From Deltaproteobacteria bacterium (GTDB taxonomy: Bacteria; UBA10199; JADFYH01): 63,680 nucleotides of DNA. The notes under the pieces were generated by a model. It had not been told where the DNA came from. It saw nothing but the letters and a program-made list of their open reading frames with translations, and searched no databases. The DNA is taken from assembly GCA_015233135.1 (NCBI GenBank), contig JADFYH010000014.1:1-63680 (forward strand), written 5' to 3'. The position numbers and the translations under genes are program-made. Within the stretch, counting starts at the first letter, position 1. Every line of letters starts with the position of its first letter. This document shows, piece by piece, positions 15,532 through 24,712 of the stretch.

Positions 15532-16487
15532 ATGATTCGTTATCAATTAAATATTGGCTCAGGAAGAAATCCTTCCATTCTTGCTTCTCTCAATCATTCT
15601 ACTCCCCCGCAGAATCAGGGCCAAACGGAATTAAATAGGTCAGAATCTTTAGATCCGACTTCTCTTTTATTAGAAATTACAGAAAATTTAAAACTTATCC
15701 CTACTCTTTTTAACACCTTTGTCAGGCCTTCTGTCTCTCATTTTTTTCATGAAATCAGTCAGGATATTTTTACTCCTCAATTTGCGGTAAAATGGGGCGG
15801 GCTGCAGGTTCTCTATTCACCAACCCTGTTTTTTGTTTACCTTTTCGGGCCTTTTTGACCCACTTGGGCATGAGTCGAAGTAATGAAATTTTGACTGCCT
15901 TGTTACGAGGTGGATCTGTTCAGTGGCGGCATCTTGTTCGATTAGATCATCAGGATTTACTCGGGACCTTCAATGTTGCTGTAGGGGAGGTCTTGGGCGC
16001 AAGAGTAGAAAGTAGTTTGAGCATACGTTCACGAGCAACTCAATTTATAGCAGGTCGAATTGGTGGGGGTCTCACCATGAGTTTTAGTTCTTTTTTAGAA
16101 GCATGTTTGGGCTCTGCTTTAGGATGGACGCACGAAGAGGCTCTTTCCAATCTCTCGGCAAAATCCATTATAAAAAGCATTGCCATGGATACAGGGTTTA
16201 GGTTGGGTCATACTTTATTTGCCCTTCCTTTTTCCAACAGCCACAGTGCTTATGCAGAGCGTTTACGCTCTCGTGCGGATTTAAGACAAATTGAAAGACA
16301 AGATTTGCGACAAGCAGGACACGTGATTGCGGAAGGAGCAAGGCAAGCACCTTACATATTAGTTGGAGTAGGGATGGGAATGGGGGCAGGAGTATTGCGA
16401 AGACCTCGATTTATTCAATCTCAAACAGGGAGTCTTCGCTTATGCACTCTGATCGATCAACCTATCTCCAAGAGCCCGTTGCCTTAA
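15532..16487 (+). pseudogene. Unknown protein, apparently frameshifted at a poly-A tract
   Basis: Two overlapping open frames make one plausible protein of about 318 residues. The first starts at the ATG with a good GGAG upstream and stops at 15858; the second runs from near 15792 to 16487. The switch fits the AAAA tract at 15789-15792: with one more A the reading would continue as FAVKMGRAAGSLF. The second part has glycine-rich hydrophobic stretches (ILVGVGMGMGAGVL). No family is recognised. It may be a true pseudogene, a sequencing deletion in a homopolymer, or two overlapping genes. Confidence 0.5.
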
Positions 16488-16603
16488 TTGGGCACGGCGG
16501 GTTCGACAAGGAGCTCGTCCTTATTTAGGACGGGTTTACTTTATGGCTTCCACGTCCCAGAAATTATGGTCAAGGAGTAGAGGGAAAAAGAGCAGTCCTC
16601 AAA

Positions 16604-16810
16604 ATGAGAATGGTCCAAGCTGCATTAAAATTACATCCTGATAGTCGTGAAAAAATAAAAGATCGAGATGTTTTATTGGTGGATGACAATGGAACCGATT
16701 GGGTGACTTACATTTGGGCGAGGAACCTTTTTTTTGAAGCTGGGGCTAGAAGTGTGGGGATTGTGACTTTGACAAACACGATTAGAAATACGGCGGATTT
16801 AATTATTTAA
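16604..16810 (+). CDS. Phosphoribosyltransferase-like (ComF-type) C-terminal fragment
   Basis: A short 68-residue frame with DRDVLLVDDNGTDWVTY followed by FFEAGARSVGIVTLTNTIR. This resembles the PRPP-binding strand-loop and last strand of ComF-like phosphoribosyltransferases (VLLVDD.xTTG.T then a helix, then V.V.TLA.T), but the TTG of the PRPP loop is not intact. The same frame is open upstream for about 70 bases without a start, and no N-terminal zinc finger is in frame. It is probably the remnant of a broken gene; small functional protein is the alternative. Confidence 0.35.
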   Translation: MRMVQAALKLHPDSREKIKDRDVLLVDDNGTDWVTYIWARNLFFEAGARSVGIVTLTNTIRNTADLII

Positions 16811-17027
16811 AAAATAAATTTTCGCAAAAGGGTGAAGCAGGATGGGAGTCTAAAAATTGTGTGCTTTTGAAGCCTTCTTGAGTACCTGCTTCCACTTCAT
16901 TGCTGGCGGCAGAAAAAAATCTCTTTTTATTTTAGCAGCCTAATTTTTATTTTGATAAAAATAAAGGGATAAATTTGATGAAATTTGACTTTTTTGGCAT
17001 AAATATTAATACAGTTTTTGATTAAAT

Positions 17028-18200
17028 TTAAGGAATTACGCGTTTTATAAAATCTCCAAAAAGTGGAACGGTAAACTCGGTATCGCCATGGGTTTGGCTG
17101 TAAATCATTCCTTTTTTAATGAGGGAGTTTCGGACAGGGGCCCCGGATTGAACTTTGATTCCTAAGACTTTTGCAATATCCCCTGAACGATAAGGGCCTT
17201 CCCCCAATTCGGCCATGGCTCGAAGATAGTTTTTTTCACCTCGTGTCAATCGATCGAAGCGAACACGGAAGAAGTTTTCATCCAACTTTTTGATGATTTG
17301 AGGCATGGCCTTTTCAACATCTTCTAAAAGGATAGGGGATTGTTTGGCAAAGTTCCAGGTTTCGTAGCCCCATTCTTGGATAAAATACGGATAGCCTTTT
17401 GTGGTTTTCAAAATACTTTGAATGGCATCGGGATGAAATTTTACTCCCTGTTGTTGAACCGGAACATTGAGGGCCTCGGCAGCATCCTTATCCTCCAGAG
17501 GACCAATATCGGGATAATTAAACAACCGCTCTGCATAAGATTTTGCTTTTCCAGCCAAGCCCACCACTTGGGGAAGACCGGCCCCAATTAGTACTACCGG
17601 AAGTTGCTTTTGACCTACAGCATGAATGGCCATAATCAAGGCGCCAAATTCTTTTTCACTGATGTATTGGATTTCATCAATAATTAAGGCAATTCCAGTT
17701 TGTCGCGCTGCTGCAGCTTCTCCCAGCGCTATAAATAAGGCGCTTAGGTCGGATTCAAGGTTTCCACTATCTGCAGTTCCGGTTTCAGGCTCCACATCCA
17801 AACTTACATTGAAATTTTCATTCCCCAATTTAATAGAGCCGATAAAACTCCGAAAGATTCTCAAGGCACGTTTTACCTTTTGGTTTAGGTTCTCCATTCG
17901 ATCCAGTTTGAATAATATTTCTCGTAAGGCGGGAATAATTAATTCGGAAAGGCTTTTATTTTCGGGTGCTTCAATAAATGCTGCTTGATAGCCGAGTTGA
18001 AGGGCTTCTTCATAAATAGTTCTAAGAAGGACCGTTTTTCCCACTCCACGAAGCCCTACAAGTAAGAAACTCTTCTCTGAGCGTCCATTTTTGATGCGTG
18101 CCAAGGTTACTTTTGCTTGGGTAATAATAGGCTGACGGCCAACTAAGGCAGGAGGAGGGGTTCCGGCTCCTGGGCTAAATGGATTTTGAATCGGGTTCAT
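17028..18200 (-). CDS. AAA_16-type ATPase with winged-helix tail
   Basis: Predicted STAND/Orc-like ATPase of unknown function, 390 residues. The Walker A is VGLRGVGKT (48-56), Walker B is IALIIDEIQYI near 170, and a sensor 1-type VVLIGAGLPQ near 195-204. The C-terminal 60 residues look like a winged helix (GEGPYRSGDIAKVLG ... SLIKKGMI), so DNA binding is plausible. The stretch 16811-17027 behind it is AT-rich and shows only a small TTTTTATTTTGATAAAAATA hairpin. An inverted repeat lies just upstream of the start. Confidence 0.8.
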   Translation of the reverse strand: MNPIQNPFSPGAGTPPPALVGRQPIITQAKVTLARIKNGRSEKSFLLVGLRGVGKTVLLRTIYEEALQLGYQAAFIEAPENKSLSELIIPALREILFKLDRMENLNQKVKRALRIFRSFIGSIKLGNENFNVSLDVEPETGTADSGNLESDLSALFIALGEAAAARQTGIALIIDEIQYISEKEFGALIMAIHAVGQKQLPVVLIGAGLPQVVGLAGKAKSYAERLFNYPDIGPLEDKDAAEALNVPVQQQGVKFHPDAIQSILKTTKGYPYFIQEWGYETWNFAKQSPILLEDVEKAMPQIIKKLDENFFRVRFDRLTRGEKNYLRAMAELGEGPYRSGDIAKVLGIKVQSGAPVRNSLIKKGMIYSQTHGDTEFTVPLFGDFIKRVIP

Positions 18201-18226
18201 ATATAACGAAGTTAGTGAAGTATAAT

Positions 18227-18253
18227 AAAGTTATCAAGTTTAAAGATAACTTT
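18227..18253. promoter_or_regulatory. Inverted repeat upstream of the AAA_16 ATPase gene
   Basis: AAAGTTATC and GATAACTTT form a perfect 9-base inverted repeat with a 9-base spacer, 27 bases before the ATPase ATG and about 30 bases after the acyl-CoA dehydrogenase stop. The geometry suits an operator for a dimeric regulator, perhaps the winged-helix ATPase itself. A weak hairpin terminator for the dehydrogenase strand is the alternative, though no T run is seen. Confidence 0.4.
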
Positions 18254-18282
18254 TGTATAAATCGATCTGTTCTACCCTGAAT

Positions 18283-19530
18283 TTACTCCCCATAATTCTT
18301 TTCTTCCACCTGATCTGCAGACGCGGCATCGCTCTCGGAGTCACGGGTTTTGCGGGCCTCTCTCATTTTTTGTCGTTCCTTGTACCATTCCTCTGCGATG
18401 ATCACATTCATGATTTCGTTGGTTCCTGTCCAAATGGAGGCAAGGCGCAGATCTCTGTGGATGCGTTCGACGGGAAAGACATCGGTGTAGCCGATTCCTC
18501 CTATTACCTGCATGGCGTTATGAGCGACCTGCTGGCAAGACTCAGTCACAAACCTCTTGGTCTCCGAGACCATGCGCCGAAGCTTTTTTTCCTCCACCCC
18601 TTTGTCCACGGCCTCAGAAGTCACATACACCATCGAGCGTGAGGTATCGAGCAAAGTCACTGCCTCAGCGATCTGAAAGCTCACTCCCTGGAATTGGGCC
18701 ACTGGCCGTCCAAAGGCCTTGCGGCGGCTGCTGTAATCTGTGGCTATTTCCAGGGCCGGACGCGCCGCACCAATCGTCATGGCGGCTGTTCCGAGACGTT
18801 CGGGAATCATCATTGTTTTGAAGACCTCAAAGCCACCGTTCATTCGACCAACAATATTCTTTTTGGGAACCTTCACATCCCTGAAGACGACACGGCTGGT
18901 TCCGCCACCGCGGCAGCCCATCAAGCCATAGTGATACGGCGTTTCAACACCGGGGCCACGTTCCACGATCAGGGCTGAAATGCCTTTGTGAGATTCTGCC
19001 TGGGCGTCTGTTCGTGCATAGACCAGAAAAAAATCTGCCCCTTCTCCACCGACAATAAAGCGCTTCTGACCATTCAGAAGGAAATAATCGCCTTTGTCTT
19101 CGGCCTTCGTCGAAGTCCCAAAAAAATCAGAACCTCCACGAGGTTCTGTCAGACATTCGGCCGCAAACACTTTCCCTTGAAGGAGAGGGAACACGTATTT
19201 CTCTTTTTGCTCGTCGCTTCCATGGATCATAAGGGCATCACACACCAGTTCGGCTCCCACCCCAAAGGTACAGGCGAAGATATAACCCAGCGTTCCGATC
19301 TCTTCCATGGCCATGCTGGCGGTCACCCAATTCATCTCTCGTCCCCCCCACTTCTTGGAATAGCGGCAACCCAGCAGATTTCTTCGCCCTGCCTCCTGAA
19401 GAAATTCCTTTGGAAAAGTAATCTTGTTGGCATCCATATCCAGAATCATCTGACTCGGAATGGATTTGACGAAATCTCGAATTTCGTCGCGGAATTTGAG
19501 TTGTTGTTCAGAGAGTAAGTGATCGAACAT
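18283..19530 (-). CDS. Acyl-CoA dehydrogenase
   Basis: FAD-dependent enzyme of fatty-acid or branched-chain acyl-CoA beta-oxidation. The family signature is visible: LTEPRGGSDFFGT near residues 120-135, the mid-domain GLMGCRGGGTSRVVF, and the C-terminal bundle with AFGRPVAQFQGVSF and the late VIGGIGYTDVFPVERIHRD and WTGTNEI. It lacks electron-transfer partners nearby. The start was set at the ATG preceded by GAGG; an upstream ATG adds 15 residues that do not match the family N-terminus. Substrate chain length cannot be told. Confidence 0.93.
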   Translation of the reverse strand: MFDHLLSEQQLKFRDEIRDFVKSIPSQMILDMDANKITFPKEFLQEAGRRNLLGCRYSKKWGGREMNWVTASMAMEEIGTLGYIFACTFGVGAELVCDALMIHGSDEQKEKYVFPLLQGKVFAAECLTEPRGGSDFFGTSTKAEDKGDYFLLNGQKRFIVGGEGADFFLVYARTDAQAESHKGISALIVERGPGVETPYHYGLMGCRGGGTSRVVFRDVKVPKKNIVGRMNGGFEVFKTMMIPERLGTAAMTIGAARPALEIATDYSSRRKAFGRPVAQFQGVSFQIAEAVTLLDTSRSMVYVTSEAVDKGVEEKKLRRMVSETKRFVTESCQQVAHNAMQVIGGIGYTDVFPVERIHRDLRLASIWTGTNEIMNVIIAEEWYKERQKMREARKTRDSESDAASADQVEEKNYGE

Positions 19531-19571
19531 AAAAAATACCTCGTTTGCGAAAATTGTTGGAAACTTTATCT

Positions 19572-21113
19572 TCAAGTTAGAACAAGCGACTTGCCCATCA
19601 TCCTTGCCGGCTGAGGAATATGCATAAGCTTTAATAAAGTAGGCGCAATATCCGGTAGGCCCCCGCCCTGGCGTAAAATCTCGGAAGATTTTCCGCGGTA
19701 ATTTTCGCTAATCAAAATAAAAGGGACCAAATCGATAGTATGCGCGGTATGGGGATTTCCCCTTTCATCCTTCATTTTTTCACAATTGCCATGATCGGCT
19801 GTAATCACCACGCTCCCTTGCTGAGACAAGACTTTCTCAACCAGTTGCCCCAGACATTCATCCACCACTTCCACCGCACGGATGGCCGCGGGCAGATTTC
19901 CCGTGTGTCCCACCATGTCGGGGTTGGCAAAATTGCAGATCACAAAATCATATTTTTGCTCATCCAGGGCTTTCAGTAATTTTTCAGTAATGCCCTTCGC
20001 ACTCATTTCCGGCTTCAGGTCATAAGTGGGCACTTCTTTGGGGGAAGGCACTAAAATCCGGTCTTCCCCCGGATAGGGCTGTTCTACACCCCCGCTAAAA
20101 AAGAAGGTGACATGGGCATACTTTTCGGTTTCCGCAATCCGCAATTGTCTTAAGCCCTTTTGGCTGAGGATTTCTGGGAAGGTTTCGCGAATATCTATTT
20201 TTGGAAAAGCCACTGGCAGATTGAAACCGGCATCGTATTCCGAAAAACATCCAAAATAAGAAAGGCTGGGAAATGTTTTTCGTTCAAAGCCTTCAAAATT
20301 TTGTTGCGTCAAGGCCTGCGTCATTTCTCGGGCACGGTCAGCACGAAAGTTGAAGAAGAGGACGGAGTCCTTCGATTGAATCCTCCCGCAAAGCGCAAGC
20401 ACTGTCGGTAAAATAAATTCATCCGTTTCATTATGTTGAAATGCCGTCTGAACAGCCTCTTCCAGGGTTGAACACAGACGTCCCTTGCCTTCGACTATTG
20501 CTTCATAAGCCAGCTGAATTCTCTCCCAGCGTTTATCGCGATCCATAGCATAAAACCGACCGCTCACAGTGGCAATTTGTCCGACTCCAATTTGACGGAT
20601 CTGATCTTGAAGTTGCATCAAATAAACATCTGCCATTTTTGGAGCAGTATCGCGTCCATCGGTAAAGGCATGGATGTAAACTTTCTCGAGGCCCTTCTGC
20701 TTCGCCATTTTCAGGAGTGCATAAAGGTGATCCTGATGCGAGTGCACCGCTCCATCAGACACCAAGCCCAGCAAATGCAGGGCAGAGTTGTTTTGTAGTG
20801 CAGCATCCATAGCGGACACCAAAACAGAATTTTTAAAGAAAGAGCCCTCTTCGATCGCCGCATAAATTCGAGTGAGTCCCAGCAAAACAATGCGTCCTGC
20901 ACCAAGGGTGAGATGACCTACCTCAGAATTTCCCATCAGGCCAGCGGGTAAGCCTACGGCCTTGCCGGAAGCCTCAATCAGGGTGTGAGGATAATTTTTT
21001 AAGAAGGAATTCAAATGAGGAGTGTCGGCTTGTTTAACCGCGTTGTCTTTGATTTCGGCTCGTTCGCCAAAACCATCGAGGATAATCAGTACGGTGGGTT
21101 TCATATTAGGCAT
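19572..21113 (-). CDS. gpmI: 2,3-bisphosphoglycerate-independent phosphoglycerate mutase
   Basis: Glycolytic enzyme that interconverts 3- and 2-phosphoglycerate with a phosphoserine intermediate and manganese. The 513-residue length fits the family. ILDGFGE near residues 11-17 holds the first metal ligand, Ser63 in GNSEVGH is the nucleophile, and TADHGNCEKM near residue 437 carries the other metal ligands. The ATG overlaps the rlmH stop by 8 bases; a second ATG three codons later is equally possible. It ends the hicBA-rsfS-rlmH-gpmI string. Confidence 0.96.
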   Translation of the reverse strand: MPNMKPTVLIILDGFGERAEIKDNAVKQADTPHLNSFLKNYPHTLIEASGKAVGLPAGLMGNSEVGHLTLGAGRIVLLGLTRIYAAIEEGSFFKNSVLVSAMDAALQNNSALHLLGLVSDGAVHSHQDHLYALLKMAKQKGLEKVYIHAFTDGRDTAPKMADVYLMQLQDQIRQIGVGQIATVSGRFYAMDRDKRWERIQLAYEAIVEGKGRLCSTLEEAVQTAFQHNETDEFILPTVLALCGRIQSKDSVLFFNFRADRAREMTQALTQQNFEGFERKTFPSLSYFGCFSEYDAGFNLPVAFPKIDIRETFPEILSQKGLRQLRIAETEKYAHVTFFFSGGVEQPYPGEDRILVPSPKEVPTYDLKPEMSAKGITEKLLKALDEQKYDFVICNFANPDMVGHTGNLPAAIRAVEVVDECLGQLVEKVLSQQGSVVITADHGNCEKMKDERGNPHTAHTIDLVPFILISENYRGKSSEILRQGGGLPDIAPTLLKLMHIPQPARMMGKSLVLT

Positions 21114-21579
21114 GATGATAAGGAACCTTCTTCAAAATCGTATAAGCTCGATAAAGCTGTTCGACCAGGATCACGCGTGCTAATTCATGGGGAAAGGTCA
21201 TTTTGGAGAGCGACAGGCGTTCCCGGGCCCCACGAAGCAGCTCTTCGGACACTCCAAAAGGTCCACCTAAAATAAAAACAACCTCTTTGCGGTTTTCATT
21301 TTCCAAGCGCTGCAGCAAGGCAGAAAGGTCCTCGCTGCTTTTTTGTTTCCCCTTGACGTCTAGCACAATGTAAAAAGAATCGTCCGACAGCCGCTCTTTA
21401 ATGAATTCGGCCTCCAGATTAAGCGCTACAGAAGTAGACGTCCCTTTACGAATGGGAAAGTCTTTTACTTCCTCCAACCTCAACGGACACAGGGGTTGAA
21501 TTCTTCGCAGATAATTTTGGAGTAAATCAAACAGGGCAGGTTCTTTGAGTTTGCCAACGGCAACGATTCTTATTTTCAT
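21106..21579 (-). CDS. rlmH: 23S rRNA (pseudouridine1915-N3)-methyltransferase
   Basis: SPOUT-class methyltransferase that methylates pseudouridine 1915 in helix 69 of the ribosome. The length of 157 matches the family. The knot region FILGGPFGVSEE near residues 102-113 and the C-terminal HELARVILVEQLYRA ... YHH signature are complete. It follows rsfS with a gap of 5 bases, the standard rsfS-rlmH pairing, and overlaps the start of gpmI. Confidence 0.96.
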   Translation of the reverse strand: MKIRIVAVGKLKEPALFDLLQNYLRRIQPLCPLRLEEVKDFPIRKGTSTSVALNLEAEFIKERLSDDSFYIVLDVKGKQKSSEDLSALLQRLENENRKEVVFILGGPFGVSEELLRGARERLSLSKMTFPHELARVILVEQLYRAYTILKKVPYHHA

Positions 21580-21584
21580 AAACC

Positions 21585-22013
21585 TTACTTCTTCTTTTTC
21601 GCAGGAGAAACTTTTTTGGCTTTTGCGGATATCTTTTTGATGGACGCCTTAGGTCTACTCTTTTTTTGACTGGTCTTCACGCGTTTGGCCTTCTGCCAAA
21701 AGCCTTCCAGGTCGTACTGTTTTCGAACTTCTTCAGTAAAGATGTGCAACACGACATCGAAATAATCGACGATGATCCAAGCCCCCTGATCATAGCCTTC
21801 CACCGAATTGGGGCGAATTGCTTCTTTTTTAAGATCCATTTCCACCTTGTCGCAAATGGCCCGGGTCTGGCGGTCTGAAGTGGCCGAACACACCACAAAA
21901 AAATCCGTAAAACTGGAGATGCCTTCCAGGTCTAAGATAACAGGATCAATCGCCTTGATTTCACTGGCCAGTGAGGTGATTTTTTTTGCGAGTTCTAGGG
22001 GATTATTTTTCAT
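21585..22013 (-). CDS. rsfS: Ribosomal silencing factor RsfS
   Basis: Binds ribosomal protein uL14 and prevents subunit joining in poor growth conditions. The conserved VILDLEGISSFTDFFVVCS (near residues 25-43) and the AIRPNSVEGYDQGAWIIVDY region (near 80-100) are present. A tail of about 35 residues is almost entirely Lys, Ser, Ala and Pro, longer than in most relatives. Its ATG lies inside the last codons of hicA, so translation may depend on the toxin-antitoxin transcript. The usual upstream nadD is absent here. Confidence 0.94.
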   Translation of the reverse strand: MKNNPLELAKKITSLASEIKAIDPVILDLEGISSFTDFFVVCSATSDRQTRAICDKVEMDLKKEAIRPNSVEGYDQGAWIIVDYFDVVLHIFTEEVRKQYDLEGFWQKAKRVKTSQKKSRPKASIKKISAKAKKVSPAKKKK

Positions 22014-22236
22014 TTTGATTTACCTTAATCCACTGTTTGTTAGAAATTCCTGCTTGTTTTAAAATTCTTTTGAGTAACTCAACACCAATATCGCTTTTAT
22101 GTGGATTAGGAACTGTCAAAGTAAGATCTGCTTTCTGCATAAACAAATGCTTTCCTCCGGAATAAGGGCCACTAAATCCAAATTTCCGCAGCACTTTAAG
22201 AAAATTTCGATGAGAAATGGGGTTTAAAGAAGGCAT
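22003..22236 (-). CDS. hicA: HicA-type mRNA interferase toxin
   Basis: A 77-residue double-stranded-RNA-binding-fold toxin that cleaves mRNA. The catalytic His30 is in GGKHLFM, and the LTVPNPHKSDIGVELLKRILKQAGIS section is typical of the family. The start overlaps the hicB stop in TAATG and its last 11 bases overlap rsfS, so it is translationally linked on both sides. The order antitoxin-toxin is the less common one for hic but is known. Confidence 0.9.
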   Translation of the reverse strand: MPSLNPISHRNFLKVLRKFGFSGPYSGGKHLFMQKADLTLTVPNPHKSDIGVELLKRILKQAGISNKQWIKVNQNEK

Positions 22237-22478
22237 TAAGCTACTTTTTTGAAATTCAAATTAATCCCTTTTAAGACAGGCAACAATAAATTTTTTCTCA
22301 GTCGGATTAAAATCCATTCCTCTAAAACTTCTCGAAGTTCGGTGCGACAAGTTTCTAAATCTTTTGCATTTGCACTCACCCCACGAAAACCAGGGACCTC
22401 AGCATAATAACTTTTATCATCCTCAAGAATTTCATATTTTGCCTTTTTAAGAGCTAAATCGACATATTCAAGAATCAT
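22236..22478 (-). CDS. hicB: HicB-type antitoxin
   Basis: An 80-residue partial RNase H-fold antitoxin: YYAEVPGFRGVSANAKDLETC near residues 24-44 is the HicB core (P..G..A.G.T-type) and LREVLEEWI follows. There is no room for a C-terminal ribbon-helix-helix or HTH domain, so DNA binding for autoregulation is not obvious. It neutralises the adjacent HicA. Between this gene and proA is an AT-rich 80-base gap that likely holds its promoter. Confidence 0.87.
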   Translation of the reverse strand: MILEYVDLALKKAKYEILEDDKSYYAEVPGFRGVSANAKDLETCRTELREVLEEWILIRLRKNLLLPVLKGINLNFKKVA

Positions 22479-22558
22479 AAAAATCTCCCTCTTTACAAGA
22501 AATAATAAAGTACAACTTTCTCGATTTTGGCATTTATTTTTTTTTTAAGAAAGAAGAA

Positions 22559-23809
22559 TTATTCCCGAATCTGCCCTTCGCCCCGCACTACATACTTTTG
22601 AGCGGTCAGTTCTTCCAAACCCATGGGACCAAAGGCATGCAGTTTGGTGGTCGAAATTCCGATTTCGGCGCCTAAGCCCAGCTGACCCCCATCGTTAAAA
22701 CGAGTGGAGGCATTCACCAAGACCACCGAAGAATTCATCTCGCGTAAAAAGCGTTCGGCATTTTCTTTGTTTTCAGTGACAATCGATTCGGTATGCAAAG
22801 AACCATATTTTTGAATGTGCCCCATCGCCTCCTCCAGATTTTTCACTACCTTGATGGCAATGATCAAATCGAGATACTCTGTGGACCAATCTTCTTTAGT
22901 GGCGGCCTTCACAGAGGGACAAATGGCCTTGGTCTTTTCACAGCCCCTCACTTCCACCCCCAGGTTCTGGTAAGTTTGAACCATTGGGGGAAGAAACTTT
23001 GCCGCCACTTTTTCATGCACCAGCAAGGTCTCGAGGGCATTGCAAACCGAAGGGCGTTGAACTTTGGAATTGATACAGATTTTTTCAGCCCATTCGAGAT
23101 TGGCACTTTCATCCACAAAAACATGACACACACCCTTATCGTGTTTCACCACAGGAATTCTCGAATGTTCCCGAATAAACTGCATCAACGACTCACCCCC
23201 CCGAGGGATGATGAGATCAATATATTGATCCTGAAGCAATAACTCTTTCATGGCCTCACGATCAGTCACAGGAACCACCTGGATGAGATCTTGATGAATG
23301 CCTTCCTCTTTGAGCACCTCGCGTAAAATTTCACCTAGAACGAGGTTCGAATGAATGGCTTCCGAGCCCCCCCGCAGCACCACGGCGTTGCTCGATTTTA
23401 AACAGAGCACGGCTGCATCTACCGTCACGTTGGGGCGAGATTCATAGATGATTCCAATCACGCCTAAAGGAATGCGTACTTTTTGAATTTGTAAATGATT
23501 AGGGCGAGTCCATTCCTTGACCACTTGCCCGACAGGATCCGCAAGCTCGACGACTTCTTCCACCGCCTTGGCCATTTCTTCGACCCGTCTTTCGTTGAGA
23601 GTGAGACGCTCAAGCATCGCAGCAGATAAGCCTTTTTCACGACCGGCTGTTAAATCTTTTTCATTGGCTTCAATAATGCGTGAAGATTGAGCCCGCAGTG
23701 CTTGGGCGATGTGTGACAAGGCCTTGTTCTTTTGAAGCGTCGTCAAACGCGAGGCATAAAAAGAAGCAATTTGGGCATTTTGCGCAATTTTTAAAACAGA
23801 CAATTTCAT
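22559..23809 (-). CDS. proA: Glutamate-5-semialdehyde dehydrogenase
   Basis: Second step of proline synthesis: reduces gamma-glutamyl phosphate with NADPH. The 416-residue length is standard. The aldehyde-dehydrogenase-fold features are visible: IGIIYESRPNVTVDAA near 116-131, VVLRGGSEAI near 144-153, LIIPRGGESL near 203-212 and the Cys nucleophile near 252 in RPSVCNALETLL. Its start overlaps the proB stop by 4 bases (ATGA), so the pair is coupled. Confidence 0.97.
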   Translation of the reverse strand: MKLSVLKIAQNAQIASFYASRLTTLQKNKALSHIAQALRAQSSRIIEANEKDLTAGREKGLSAAMLERLTLNERRVEEMAKAVEEVVELADPVGQVVKEWTRPNHLQIQKVRIPLGVIGIIYESRPNVTVDAAVLCLKSSNAVVLRGGSEAIHSNLVLGEILREVLKEEGIHQDLIQVVPVTDREAMKELLLQDQYIDLIIPRGGESLMQFIREHSRIPVVKHDKGVCHVFVDESANLEWAEKICINSKVQRPSVCNALETLLVHEKVAAKFLPPMVQTYQNLGVEVRGCEKTKAICPSVKAATKEDWSTEYLDLIIAIKVVKNLEEAMGHIQKYGSLHTESIVTENKENAERFLREMNSSVVLVNASTRFNDGGQLGLGAEIGISTTKLHAFGPMGLEELTAQKYVVRGEGQIRE

Positions 23810-24621
23810 TTCTCTCTCCCCCTGCTATTTTGGGCTAAAAATAAAGTTCCTTCTTCATTTCCTTGGGCCAAAGAAACAAGAACGCCCGCCCTTCTTCCGG
23901 AGGCTATCACCGTCGAAATTCCAAAGGAGAGGGCTCGCTCAGCTGCCTGTAGCTTGGTAATCATGCCGCCTGTGGTTCCTCGGCCTTGGGTATCTTGGGC
24001 CAATTTTTTGATCTTGGCAGATATTTTTTCAACGAGGCTCAGTTTTTCTGCCTGAGGATTCCTTCGGGGATCTGCCGTATAAAGACCTTCTTGATCAGTT
24101 AAAATTACCAGCAAGGAAGCTTGAGCCACTTCACTCACCCAGGCCGAAAGATTATCATTATCCCCCACCTTGATTTCTTCGACGGCCACCGTATCGTTTT
24201 CGTTGATGATAGGGATGCAATTCATCTTTAACAATTCGTGAATCGCATGACGGGTGTTCAAGTGGCGTTCAGGGGAACTAAGGTCTTCTCGCGTGAGCAA
24301 AATTTGAGCGATGTTTAGGGCATGTTTTGAAAAAGCCCTTTCATAAAAATTCATCAGACTAATCTGCCCAGCCGCAGCGATGGCCTGTTTTTTTGCAATT
24401 TGCGTGGGTTTTGTCTGAAGCCCTATCTTGTGCATGCCACAGGCGATTGCACCCGAGGAAACGAGGATCACTTGCTTTCCGCTGGCCCGAAGCTGAGCCA
24501 TTTCTTGGGCAAGTCGGGAAAAGATTTTTACATCGGGCGTTCCCTGACTATCGGTCAAAATAGAGCTGCCAATTTTGATGACCCAGAGCTTTGTTTTTTG
24601 GATGAAGTGTCTGGAGTTCAT
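23806..24621 (-). CDS. proB: Glutamate 5-kinase without PUA domain
   Basis: First step of proline synthesis: phosphorylates glutamate on the gamma carboxyl. The amino-acid-kinase fold shows VIKIGSSILT near residue 14-23, VSSGAIACGM near 53-62, INENDTVAVEE near 140-150 and GRGTTGGMITKLQAA near 208-222. About 271 residues is the length of the kinase domain alone, so the C-terminal PUA domain of the E. coli type is missing, as in other bacteria with short ProB. The ATG chosen lacks a clear Shine-Dalgarno; a TTG 14 codons upstream is the alternative. Confidence 0.95.
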   Translation of the reverse strand: MNSRHFIQKTKLWVIKIGSSILTDSQGTPDVKIFSRLAQEMAQLRASGKQVILVSSGAIACGMHKIGLQTKPTQIAKKQAIAAAGQISLMNFYERAFSKHALNIAQILLTREDLSSPERHLNTRHAIHELLKMNCIPIINENDTVAVEEIKVGDNDNLSAWVSEVAQASLLVILTDQEGLYTADPRRNPQAEKLSLVEKISAKIKKLAQDTQGRGTTGGMITKLQAAERALSFGISTVIASGRRAGVLVSLAQGNEEGTLFLAQNSRGREK

Positions 24622-24712
24622 GTTAGGGTTTTGAATACGTATATGGACCTGCCTTAGAGTCAAGCAAGTAGTAGTAGAATTTTCAAATATTCTTTGCTAA
24701 CTCAACAGGCCC

